Positions 1 through 11,190 of a DNA stretch of 64,000 bases are shown here, in pieces. A model generated the notes under the pieces. That model had not been told where the DNA came from. It did no database searches and worked only from the letters and a program-made list of their open reading frames with translations. The position numbers and the translations under genes are program-made. Numbering within the stretch: the stretch's first letter is position 1; each line of letters opens with the position of its first letter. This stretch comes from Geodermatophilus sabuli (lineage in GTDB: Bacteria > Actinomycetota > Actinomycetes > Mycobacteriales > Geodermatophilaceae), in the NCBI RefSeq assembly GCF_010686765.1, contig NZ_JAAGWF010000012.1, forward strand, positions 186,001 through 250,000, in the 5' to 3' direction.

Positions 1-318
1 GATCTTCTCGCAGGTCGGCGGCACCCCGGCCAGGTCGACCTGCACGACCTCGTCGTCGCCCTCGCCCTCACCGGTCAGGTTGTCGCCGACGTGCACGACC
101 GAACCGTCGGGGCTCCGGAGGTTGTTGAAGAAGACGAAGCCCGAGTCGTCGGGCGTGACCTTGCCGTTGGCGCCGACCATGATCGCCGAGGCGTCGAGGT
201 CGAACTCGCCTCCGGAGAAGGTGTTGACGTCCCAGCCGAGACCGACGTTCACCGCGGTCAGGCCGGGCGCCTCCTTGGTGAGCGAGACGTTGCCGCCCTT
301 GGAGAGGCTGACACCCAT
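1..318 (-). CDS. TerD family protein, C-terminus cut by the window edge
   Basis: Only the first 106 residues are visible; the reading frame is open to base 1, so the end lies outside the window. The start is the ATG at 318-316, with a GGGAG ribosome site about 8 bases upstream. The protein begins [19 protein letters not shown], the standard TerD opening. It carries the acidic calcium-binding motifs of the family, FDLDAS near residue 40 and [13 protein letters not shown] near residue 80. TerD proteins are cytosolic calcium-binding proteins linked to tellurite and general stress resistance; their biochemical role is unsettled. A second terD and terC lie just upstream on the same strand. Confidence 0.93.
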   Translation of the reverse strand, partial: MGVSLSKGGNVSLTKEAPGLTAVNVGLGWDVNTFSGGEFDLDASAIMVGANGKVTPDDSGFVFFNNLRSPDGSVVHVGDNLTGEGEGDDEVVQVDLAGVPPTCEKI

Positions 319-538
319 GTGGAGAACTCCCATACATCGCCAGGTACGAGGCGGCGGTTGCCGCTCCGCGTCACGACAGGGGACGCCGCCGGGCCGGCGG
401 TCGCCGGACGCTCCGGTGCCCGGGCGTCGTCCCCCGTTCCGCACCCGTGACCGGCGCCACGGGCTGCGGACGTTCGTCGGGATACTGCCGCACCTGATCC
501 GGTAGCGACAGGCACCCCGTGGTGCCCACCAGCCCGGG

Positions 539-572
539 GGCGCCGGTCACCGGCCCGGGGCGGACCGGCGCC
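539..572 (-). terminator. Hairpin after the terC-terD pair
   Basis: A perfect 10-base inverted repeat (GGCGCCGGTC at 539-548, GACCGGCGCC at 563-572) with a 14-base loop lies 18 bases past the stop of the second terD gene. There is no T-run, which is common for actinobacterial terminators. A second small hairpin (GGCACC/GGTGCC, 511-526) lies just beyond. Confidence 0.55.
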
Positions 573-589
573 GACCACCCCCGGGGCCG

Positions 590-1168
590 TCACAGGTGCG
601 GTGTCACCGCGGGGACCAGGTCGCCCACGGTGCGTCCCGACGCGACGGCCCCGATCGCCGTCATCACCCAGCCGCCGCCGGCACGCGAGACCTTGGCCAT
701 GATCTGCGCGGTGTGCCGGCCCGAGCCGGACAGGTCGAACCGGGCCAGCTCCTGCCCGGTGGTCTCGTCGACCAGCCGGCAGAAGGCGTTCTGGATCTGC
801 GAGAAGTCCTGCCCGGTGAACGAGTTCACCGTGAAGACGAGGCTGTGCACGGCAGCCGGCACGCGGGGCAGGTCCACGACGATCGACTCGTCGTCCCCCT
901 CCCCCGCCCCGGTGAGGTTGTCGCCGGTGTGCTGCACGGAGCCGTCGGTGCTCCGCAGCTGCCGGAACCACACCTGGTCGACCAGCCGTCCGCCGGCGTC
1001 CATCAGCAGACAGGACGCGTCGAGGTCGATGGACTGGTCCTTCAGCCGCCCGAACACGCTCTTCTTCTGGACGGCGTCCCAGCCCAGACCCATCCGGACG
1101 CGGCTGAGGCTGCCGCCCCCGGGCTTGGCCAGGCTCACTCCCTGACCCTTGGTGAGGGTGACGCTCAT
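590..1168 (-). CDS. TerD family calcium-binding stress protein
   Basis: This 192-residue protein starts MSVTLTKGQGVSLAKPGGG, a full-length TerD. The conserved acidic motifs are visible: IDLDAS near residue 46 and GDNLTGAGEGDDE near residue 80. Its ATG (1168-1166) overlaps the TGA of terC by four bases (ATGA), so translation is probably coupled and the two form an operon terC-terD. Another terD follows after 271 bases. TerD and TerC are thought to act together at the membrane in metal and oxidant stress. This copy is more divergent from the TerD consensus than the one at the left edge. Confidence 0.93.
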   Translation of the reverse strand: MSVTLTKGQGVSLAKPGGGSLSRVRMGLGWDAVQKKSVFGRLKDQSIDLDASCLLMDAGGRLVDQVWFRQLRSTDGSVQHTGDNLTGAGEGDDESIVVDLPRVPAAVHSLVFTVNSFTGQDFSQIQNAFCRLVDETTGQELARFDLSGSGRHTAQIMAKVSRAGGGWVMTAIGAVASGRTVGDLVPAVTPHL

Positions 1169-2322
1169 GCCCGCTCCTCCCCGTTCCGGCCGCCGTCGGT
1201 GGCTCGCACCGCGGCGGTCCGACCGGTCGGCGGGGCGTCGGCCCGGCCGCCGGTCGGCAGGTCGTCGTGCAGCTGCGGTGCGGCCACCTGGCGGCCCTCT
1301 CGGCCCGCGCCCGCGTCGCCCGCCTCGGTCGGTGACGGGCGCCCGGCAGCGGCGTCCCGCTTGTTCTTGCGCAGGCTGGCCCAGGTGGTGACCGCCAGAG
1401 TGACGACGATGACCAGCAGGGACAGCCAGGTCGGGATCTCGGGGATCGCCGTGACGTGCTCGCCGCCGTTGATGAACGGCAGCTCGTTCTCGTGCAGGGC
1501 GTGGATGACCAGCTTGACGCCGATGAACCCGAGGATGACCGCCAGGCCGTAGGCGAGGTAGACGAGCTTGTCGAGCAGCCCGTCGAGCAGGAAGAACAGC
1601 TGGCGCAGGCCCAGCAGCGCGAAGGCGTTCGCGGTGAAGACCAGGTAGGTCTCCTGGGTCAGCCCGAAGATCGCCGGGATGGAGTCGACGGCGAAGAGGA
1701 TGTCGGCGCTGCCGATGGCGATCAGCGCGATGAACAGCGGCGTGATGAACCGCTTGCCCCCGACCTTCGTGGTGAGCCGGTCGGAGTGGTAGTCCTCGGT
1801 GGTCGGCAGCAGCCGGCGGGTCAGCCGCAGGAAGCCGTTCTCCTTGAACTCCTCGTCGTCGTCGTGGCCGCCGCTCTTGGCCTGCGCCCACGCGGTGTAG
1901 ATGAGGAAGCCGCCGAACAGGTAGAAGATCCAGCTGAAGTTCTCGATGGCCGCGGCGCCGGCGAAGATGAAGACCGTCCGCAGCGCGAGGGCGAACGCGA
2001 TCCCGAAGAGCAGCACCTTCTGCTGCAGCTCACGGGGGACGGCGAAGCTCGCCATGATCAGGACGAACACGAACAGGTTGTCCACCGAGAGGCTCTTCTC
2101 GGTGATGAAGCCGGCGAAGTACTCGCCGCCGTACTGCGGCCCGGCGAAGACCAGGACCAAGAGCCCGAACACCACCGCGATGCCGACGTAGATCGCCGAC
2201 CAGGTGGCCGACTCGCGCAACGTCGGCGCGTGCGGTGTGCGGACGTGGCCGATGAAGTCGAACGCGATCATGGCGATGATCGCGGCGACGGTGAGGCCCC
2301 AGATCCAGAGTGGGACGTCCAT
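1165..2322 (-). CDS. TerC family integral membrane protein
   Basis: 385 residues with about nine hydrophobic helices. Signature motifs are EKSLSVDNLFVF near residue 80 and ADILFAVDSIPAIFGLT near residue 210, whose acidic residues inside membrane helices are typical of TerC and fit metal-ion binding or export. A cytoplasmic loop with the acidic run GGHDDDEEF lies near residue 155. The last 60 or so residues, after SLRKNKRD, are a low-complexity tail rich in Ala, Gly and Arg that ordinary TerC proteins lack. The start is the ATG at 2322, with CGGAGG upstream. It is the first gene of the pair with terD. Known TerC homologs function in tellurite resistance or manganese export; which applies here cannot be told from sequence. 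Confidence 0.93.
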   Translation of the reverse strand: MDVPLWIWGLTVAAIIAMIAFDFIGHVRTPHAPTLRESATWSAIYVGIAVVFGLLVLVFAGPQYGGEYFAGFITEKSLSVDNLFVFVLIMASFAVPRELQQKVLLFGIAFALALRTVFIFAGAAAIENFSWIFYLFGGFLIYTAWAQAKSGGHDDDEEFKENGFLRLTRRLLPTTEDYHSDRLTTKVGGKRFITPLFIALIAIGSADILFAVDSIPAIFGLTQETYLVFTANAFALLGLRQLFFLLDGLLDKLVYLAYGLAVILGFIGVKLVIHALHENELPFINGGEHVTAIPEIPTWLSLLVIVVTLAVTTWASLRKNKRDAAAGRPSPTEAGDAGAGREGRQVAAPQLHDDLPTGGRADAPPTGRTAAVRATDGGRNGEERA

Positions 2323-2569
2323 GCAGCTGTACCTCCGGGAAACTGGCAGTCGTCAGCACCGGAGGTCTCTCCCGCCGCTCCGGAGATCGGGCGACCGGCA
2401 GCGCCGGGGGTCATGGGACCCCGTGTTGACGACCCTGCCGCGCGGGGATACTCCCCTCCACGTTCGGGGACCGGTCGTGCGGGCCGCGCGTGGCTCGGCG
2501 TGCCCAGGTCCCTTGCGGTGCAACGGGCGGGCACCAGCCGGGGTTCCCGGACGCTGAGGACGGCCGGGC

Positions 2570-2921
2570 TCAGCCCGCGGGGCGCCGGCTCCGGGGCAGG
2601 CGGGCGACGATCGCGTCGTAGGAGCCGTCGACCAGCTCACGCACCTCGTCGTCGGGCACCGGCCCGGTCCAGTCCACGGAGTTCCAGCCGTAGCGGCCGA
2701 CGTAGGAGCTGCTGGTGATGGCCCCGGGGTGCCGCTCGCGCCACTCGGCCGCCTCGGCAGCGTCCCGGCCGCACTTCACGCCGACGGTCCCGCCGGCCAG
2801 GCCGATGAAGGCGAACGCCTTGCCGCCGACCTTGGCCACCAGCTCCTCGTCTCCCCACGGCCAGGTCTCCTCCGCCCCCGGCTTGGCGAGGCCAGTACGC
2901 CACCAACTCGTCCCGCTGCAC
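2570..2921 (-). pseudogene. MmcQ/YjbR family protein, interrupted by a frameshift
   Basis: The C-terminal frame reads LAKPGAEETWPWGDEELVAKVGGKAFAF and ends SYDAIVARLPRS, a clear MmcQ/YjbR (CyaY-like fold) protein of about 115 residues. The expected N-terminus (VQRDELVAY) is in another frame, starting at a GTG (2921-2919) with GGGAGGAG just upstream. The two parts join if one base near 2890-2894 is removed (TACTGGCC to TACTGCC), giving the family-typical YCLAKPGAEE. The C-terminal frame alone has no start before an unlikely Cys/Trp-rich 47-residue extension. Either the gene is recently inactivated or there is a one-base sequence error. The family is often called DNA-binding, but its function is not established. 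Confidence 0.75.
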
Positions 2922-2944
2922 GGGCACTCCTCCCTGGAGGTCCA

Positions 2945-2964
2945 GCAGGGGGCGCAGCCCCTGC
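2945..2964 (-). terminator. Hairpin downstream of uvrB
   Basis: Seven-base arms GCAGGGG and CCCCTGC with a six-base loop lie between the uvrB stop (3113) and the MmcQ/YjbR start. It could end uvrB transcripts or form a leader hairpin of the downstream gene. Confidence 0.4.
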
Positions 2965-3112
2965 GGACGCCGATGATCAACTCGGCGAGCCGACGTGTCC
3001 AGGCGCAGCGATGTGCGGCTGGGGCGCATCCCGTGGCCAGGAGGCGCCACGAACGCACACCGTCGGCAGGTCGATCGGCCGGCGACCGCTCGACGGGGGG
3101 CAAGGTCCTCTG

Positions 3113-5227
3113 TCAGGCGTGTGCGGCGTCGAACTGCCGCAGCTCCTTCTTCAGCTCGGCCAGCTCGTCGCGCAGCCGGGCGGCCACCTCGAACTGCAGC
3201 TCGCGGGCGGCGGCCAGCATCTGCTCGTTCATCTGCGTGATCAGGTCGGCCAGCTCGTTGCGCGGCAGCCCCTGCACGTCGATGGACCCGGCCTTGGCCC
3301 GGTTCTTCGACGACAGCCCCGGGACCGGCGACTTGCCCCGGGACTGCTGGCGGCCGGAGCCCCCGATGAGCTCGCCGGACTCGGAGTCCTCCGCCTCGCG
3401 GTAGATGCCGTCGAGGATGTCGACGATCTTCTTCCGCAGCGGCTGCGGGTCGACGCCGCGCTCGGTGTTGTAGGCGATCTGCTTCTCCCGCCGGCGGTTG
3501 GTCTCCTCGATCGCCAGGGCCATCGACGGGGTGATCTTGTCGGCGTACATGTGCACCTGGCCGGAGACGTTGCGCGCCGCCCGCCCGATCGTCTGGATCA
3601 GGGAGGTGCCCGACCGGAGAAAGCCCTCCTTGTCGGCGTCCAGGATCGCGACCAGCGACACCTCGGGCAGGTCGAGGCCCTCCCGGAGCAGGTTGATGCC
3701 GACCAGGACGTCGTACTCGCCCTGCCGCAGCTCCCGCAGCAGCTCGACCCGGCGCAGGGTGTCCACCTCGGAGTGCAGGTACCGCACCTTGATGCCGAGC
3801 TCGAGCAGGTAGTCGGTGAGGTCCTCGGCCATCTTCTTGGTCAGGGTGGTGACCAGGATCCGCTCGTCCTTCTCCGTGCGGATGCGGATCTCGTGCACCA
3901 GGTCGTCGATCTGGCCCTTGGTCGGCTTGACCACGACCTCCGGGTCGACCAGCCCGGTGGGCCGGATGACCTGCTCGACGAACTCGCCGCCGGTGCGGCC
4001 GAGCTCGTAGTTCCCCGGCGTGGCCGACAGGTAGACGGTCTGGCCGATGCGGTCGGTGAACTCCTCCCACTTCAGCGGCCGGTTGTCCATCGCCGAGGGC
4101 AGCCGGAAACCGTGCTCCACCAGGGTGCGCTTGCGGCTCATGTCGCCCTCGTACATGCCGCCGATCTGCGGCACGGTGACGTGCGACTCGTCGATGACCA
4201 GCAGGAAGTCGTCGGGGAAGTAGTCGATGAGGCAGGCGCCGGCGGTGCCGGGCGCGCGGCCGTCGATGTGCCGCGAGTAGTTCTCGATGCCGGAGCAGAA
4301 CCCGACCTGCCGCATCATCTCGATGTCGTAGGTGGTGCGCATGCGCAGCCGCTGGGCCTCGAGCAGCTTGCCCTGGCGCTCCATCTCGGCCAGCCGCTGC
4401 TCGAGCTCGGCCTCGATGGTCGCGATGGCCCGCTCCATGCGTTCGGGGCCCGCGACGTAGTGGGTGGCCGGGAAGACGAAGAGCTCCTGGACCTCGCGCA
4501 CGACCTCGCCGGTGAGCGGGTGCAGGTAGTACAGCCGCTCCACCTCGTCGCCGAACATCTCGATCCGGACGGCGAGCTCCTCGTAGACCGGGAAGACCTC
4601 GATGGTGTCGCCGCGGACCCGGAACGTGCCGCGGGTGAAGGACAGGTCGTTGCGGGTGTACTGCTCGGTGACGAGGGTGCGGAGCAGCTCGTCGCGGTCG
4701 CGCTCCTCTCCCACGGCGATCTTGAGCGCCCGGTCGACGTACTCCTGGGGCGTGCCCAGGCCGTAGATGCAGGAGACGGTGGCGACGACGACGACGTCCC
4801 GCCGGGTGAGCAGCGCCTGCGTCGCGGAGTGCCGCAGCCGCTCGACCTCCTCGTTGATCGAGGAGTCCTTCTCGATGTAGGTGTCGGTCTGCGGGACGTA
4901 GGCCTCGGGCTGGTAGTAGTCGTAGTACGAGACGAAGTACTCGACCGCGTTGTTCGGCAGCAGTTCCTTGAACTCGTTGGCCAGCTGCGCGGCCAGCGTC
5001 TTGTTCGGCGCCATGACCAGCGTCGGCCGCTGCACCTGCTCGATCAGCCAGGCCGTGGTGGCCGACTTGCCGGTGCCGGTGGCGCCGAGGAGGACGACGT
5101 CCTGCTGTCCGGCGTTCACCCGCTCGGCGAGCGCGGCGATGGCGGCCGGCTGGTCGCCGGAGGGCTCGAACTCGCTGATGACGCGGAAGCGCCCCTGGGT
5201 GGGCCGGAGATCGGTGGTCGCGCGCAC
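3113..5227 (-). CDS. uvrB: Excinuclease ABC subunit B
   Basis: 704 residues, the normal UvrB length. UvrB receives damaged DNA from UvrA, opens the helix with its beta-hairpin and recruits UvrC in nucleotide excision repair. Visible are the Walker A motif GATGTGKS near residue 50, the beta-hairpin region [12 protein letters not shown] near residue 108, the helicase DESH motif near residue 345, and the C-terminal UVR domain (IDVQGL to LKKEL), which contacts UvrC. I chose the GTG at 5227 ([14 protein letters not shown]) because family members start there; the frame stays open 39 codons further upstream to an ATG at 5344 with no homology. The gene is divergent from glgX. Confidence 0.97.
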   Translation of the reverse strand: MRATTDLRPTQGRFRVISEFEPSGDQPAAIAALAERVNAGQQDVVLLGATGTGKSATTAWLIEQVQRPTLVMAPNKTLAAQLANEFKELLPNNAVEYFVSYYDYYQPEAYVPQTDTYIEKDSSINEEVERLRHSATQALLTRRDVVVVATVSCIYGLGTPQEYVDRALKIAVGEERDRDELLRTLVTEQYTRNDLSFTRGTFRVRGDTIEVFPVYEELAVRIEMFGDEVERLYYLHPLTGEVVREVQELFVFPATHYVAGPERMERAIATIEAELEQRLAEMERQGKLLEAQRLRMRTTYDIEMMRQVGFCSGIENYSRHIDGRAPGTAGACLIDYFPDDFLLVIDESHVTVPQIGGMYEGDMSRKRTLVEHGFRLPSAMDNRPLKWEEFTDRIGQTVYLSATPGNYELGRTGGEFVEQVIRPTGLVDPEVVVKPTKGQIDDLVHEIRIRTEKDERILVTTLTKKMAEDLTDYLLELGIKVRYLHSEVDTLRRVELLRELRQGEYDVLVGINLLREGLDLPEVSLVAILDADKEGFLRSGTSLIQTIGRAARNVSGQVHMYADKITPSMALAIEETNRRREKQIAYNTERGVDPQPLRKKIVDILDGIYREAEDSESGELIGGSGRQQSRGKSPVPGLSSKNRAKAGSIDVQGLPRNELADLITQMNEQMLAAARELQFEVAARLRDELAELKKELRQFDAAHA

Positions 5228-5676
5228 GGGGACGACGGTACGACGGGGGTGTGACAGGACGGCGTCCCTGCGACGTCCGCGCACTCCCGGTACGGACGTG
5301 ACGGGTCGACTGGCCCCCGGTGCTTGCCCCGGAGTACACCGCACCCCTAGCGTCCCCGATCGCAGGAGCGGTCACTGCCGAGGACCAGCGCCACCCGGGC
5401 ACGCGCCCGGGCGAGGTCGGCCCCCGGCGCCCGAGTCCCGGCCGGACCTGCGCACGACGCCCCCCGCGGAGGACCGTGGGGGGCGTCGTCGTGCGCGGCC
5501 GCGCGGTGAGCGAGATCTCGGCGGCCGCGGCGGGGCGGCAGGTGTGCGGGAGGTCCCGGGCGGGCACCGGGGACCACGGAGCAGCACGTGCATCCGACCT
5601 CCCGACCGACGCCCCACGGCCGGGAGGCCATCGGCCCCCGGCCCGCCGGGGGCGTCAGCGCAGGAGGACCTCTCTC
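5228..5676. other. Divergent uvrB/glgX intergenic region with a large hairpin
   Basis: No gene is supported in these 449 bases, which must hold promoters for both flanking genes. The notable element is an imperfect inverted repeat at 5451-5494: CGCACGACGCCCCC pairs with a later arm ending GGGGGGCGTCGTCGTGCG, with a three-base bulge. Read rightward it would sit in the glgX leader about 180 bases before the start codon. The glgX ribosome site AGGAGG is at 5662-5667. Confidence 0.5.
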
Positions 5677-7787
<2,111 letters not shown>

Positions 7788-7791
<4 letters not shown>

Positions 7792-10121
7792 CCGTGCCGG
7801 AGCAGCCCGACGGCGGACGACGGCGAGCGGTCCCCAGCGCGACCTACCGGCTCCAGGTCACCGCCGACTTCACCCTGGACGACGCGGCGTCCGTCGCCGG
7901 CTACCTGGCCGACCTCGGCGTGACCCACGCGTACTCCTCGCCGCTGCTGCGCTCCGCGGCGGGGAGCACGCACGGGTACGACACCGTCGACCACGCGCAC
8001 ATCGACGAGTCCCGGGGCGGCCGGGCCGGCTTCGACCGGTTGGTCGCGGCGCTGCACGAGCAGTGCCTGGGTCTCGTCCTCGACCTGGTGCCCAACCACA
8101 TGGGCGTGGCCGACCCGGCCGAGGCGCCGTGGTGGTGGGACGTGCTCCAGCACGGACGCGACAGTGCGCACGCCGACGCGTTCGACGTCGACTGGGACTT
8201 CGGCGGGGGCCGGCTGCGGCTGCCGGTGCTGGGCTCGGCGGACGACGTCGAGAAGCTCGAGGTCGTCGACGGCGAGCTGCGCTACTACGACAACCGCTTC
8301 CCGATCGCGCCCGGGACCGGTGCGGGGACGCCGCAGGAGGTGCACGACCGCCAGCACTACGAGCTGGTCGACTGGCGGCGCGCCGACGCGGACCTCAACT
8401 ACCGGCGGTTCTTCGCGATCAACACCCTCGCCGGACTGCGTGCCGAGGACCCGGCCGTCTTCGCCGCGACGCACGAGCTCGTGCTGCGCCTGGTCGAGGA
8501 CGGCGCCGTCGACGGCCTGCGGATCGACCACCCCGACGGGCTGGCCGACCCCAAGGGCTACCTCGACCGGCTGGCCGAGGCCTCCGGTGGCCGGTGGACG
8601 GTCGTCGAGAAGATCCTCGAGCCCGGCGAGAACCTGCCCGAGAGCTGGGCGACGGCGGGGACGACGGGCTACGACGCGCTGGCCGAGGTCGACGAGGTCC
8701 TGGTCGACCCGGCCGGGGAGGCGGCGCTCACCGCGCTGGACGCCGAGCTCACCGGCGCGACCGTCGACTACGCGCGACTGGTCCACGACAGCAAGCGCGA
8801 GGTGACCGACGGGATCCTCGGCTCGGAGGTCGCCCGGCTGGTCCGTGTCATCGGCGAGCTCCCGGGCGTCGACCCGGCGCAGCAGACGGAGGCGCTGGCC
8901 GAGCTGCTGGCGAGCTTCCCGGTGTACCGCAGCTACCTGCCCGACGGCCGGGAGCACCTGGACGCGACGGTGGCCGCCGTGCGGGAGCGCCGTCCCGACC
9001 TCGGCGCCGCCGTGGACGCCCTGCACCCGGTCCTCTCGCAGGCCGGCACCGAGGCCGCGACCCGCTTCGAGCAGACCAGCGGCCCGGTCATGGCCAAGGG
9101 CGTCGAGGACAGCGCCTACTACCGGTGGGCGCGGTTCGTGGCGCTCAACGAGGTGGGGGGCGACCCCGCGCGGTTCGGCAGCACCGTCGAGGAGTTCCAC
9201 GCGGCCCAGGCGCACCGGCGAACGCGGTACCCCGAGGCGATGACCACGCTGTCCACGCACGACACCAAGCGCAGCGAGGACGTGCGGGCCCGGCTGGCGG
9301 TGCTGGCCGAGATCCCGACCGAGTGGGCGGAGCTGGTGCGTCACCTGCTCGCCCGGCACCCGCTGAGCGACCGGCCGCTGGCCCACCTGGTCTGGCAGAA
9401 CCTGGTCGGCGCCTGGCCGCTGTCACGCGAACGGGCGCACGCCTACGCGGAGAAGGCGGCCCGCGAGGCCGGCACGTCGACGACGTGGACCGACCAGGAC
9501 GAGGAGTTCGAGGCCCAGCTGCACGAGCTGGTCGACGCCGCGTTCGACGACGAGGCGACGAACGCCGCCATCGAGGACGTCGTCGCCCGGATCGCGCCGT
9601 TCGGCCGGTCGAACTCGCTGTCCCAGAAGCTCCTGCAGCTGACGATGCCCGGCGTCCCGGACGTCTACCAGGGCACCGAGCTGTGGGACCTCTCCCTGGT
9701 CGACCCGGACAACCGGCGGCCGGTCGACTACGACCTGCGCCGGCGTCTCCTGGCCGGCCTGGACGGCGGGGAGGTCCCGCCGGTCGACGACACGGGGGCG
9801 GCGAAGCTGCTGGTGGTCTCGCGTGTCCTGCGCGCCCGCCGCGACTCCCCGGAGCTGTTCAGCGGCTACGAGCCGGTGGCCGCCACCGGCTCGGCGGCCG
9901 GGCACGTGGTGGCCTTCGACCGCGGCGGCGCGGTCTCGGTGGCGACCCGGCTGCCGGTCGCCCTGGCCGCCGCGGGGAGCTGGGGCGACACCGCGCTGCA
10001 GCTGCCCACCGGTGCCTGGCGGGACCTGCTCACCGGGCAGCGACATGTGTCCGACATCACAGGAATCGCCATGGGCCCCCTGCTCGACCGGTTGCCGGTG
10101 GCCCTGCTGGTCCGCGACTGA
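7788..10121 (+). CDS. treY: Malto-oligosyltrehalose synthase TreY
   Basis: 777 residues, GH13 family. TreY isomerises the reducing-end alpha-1,4 bond of a maltodextrin to the alpha,alpha-1,1 bond of maltooligosyltrehalose. It opens with PSATYRLQVTADFTLDDAA, which is typical of TreY. Catalytic-barrel motifs are LVLDLVPNHMGV near residue 98, VDGLRIDHPDGL near 240, WTVVEKIL near 272 and STHDTKRSEDVRARL near 490. The GTG start at 7788 overlaps the glgX stop; a second in-frame GTG at 7794 is possible. A strong hairpin follows the stop, so the gene probably ends this operon. Its partner treZ is 3.7 kb further on. Confidence 0.97.
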
Positions 10122-10144
10122 GGACACGCCGCCCCGACCAGCGC

Positions 10145-10190
10145 GTCCGGGGTCTCGCGCACCACCCGAGTGGCGCACGGGACCCCGGAC
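10145..10190 (+). terminator. Strong hairpin after treY
   Basis: Perfect 10-base arms GTCCGGGGTC (10145-10154) and GACCCCGGAC (10181-10190), with further inner pairing, lie 24 bases past the treY stop. It should separate the glgX-treY transcript from the riboswitch and rpf-like gene. Confidence 0.75.
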
Positions 10191-10251
10191 GGCCCGGCGT
10201 GACCCAACCGTTACCTTCTTCCGGCGCTGGTCCAACGGGCCGGTGCCGGAG

Positions 10252-11127
<876 letters not shown>

Positions 11128-11140
11128 CCGAGTCTGGTCA

Positions 11141-11190
11141 CCGGGAGCCGGAGCGGTCACGTGCCTCGGCGCGTGTCGTCCGGCTCCCGG
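11141..11190. terminator. Bidirectional hairpin between convergent genes
   Basis: Perfect 12-base arms CCGGGAGCCGGA (11141-11152) and TCCGGCTCCCGG (11179-11190). It follows the Rpf-LysM stop by 14 bases and overlaps the last codons of the convergent gene at 11157, so it could serve both strands. Confidence 0.7.

Noticed and set aside
2426-2452. Promoter-like TTGACG and GATACT on the plus strand
   Set aside because: The spacer is only 15 bases and no plus-strand gene follows; it may be chance.
2637-5567. A 976-codon open frame on the minus strand overlapping uvrB
   Set aside because: It is Arg/Pro/Gly-rich with no family similarity and covers the clear uvrB and MmcQ/YjbR genes in another frame; it is an artefact of high GC content.
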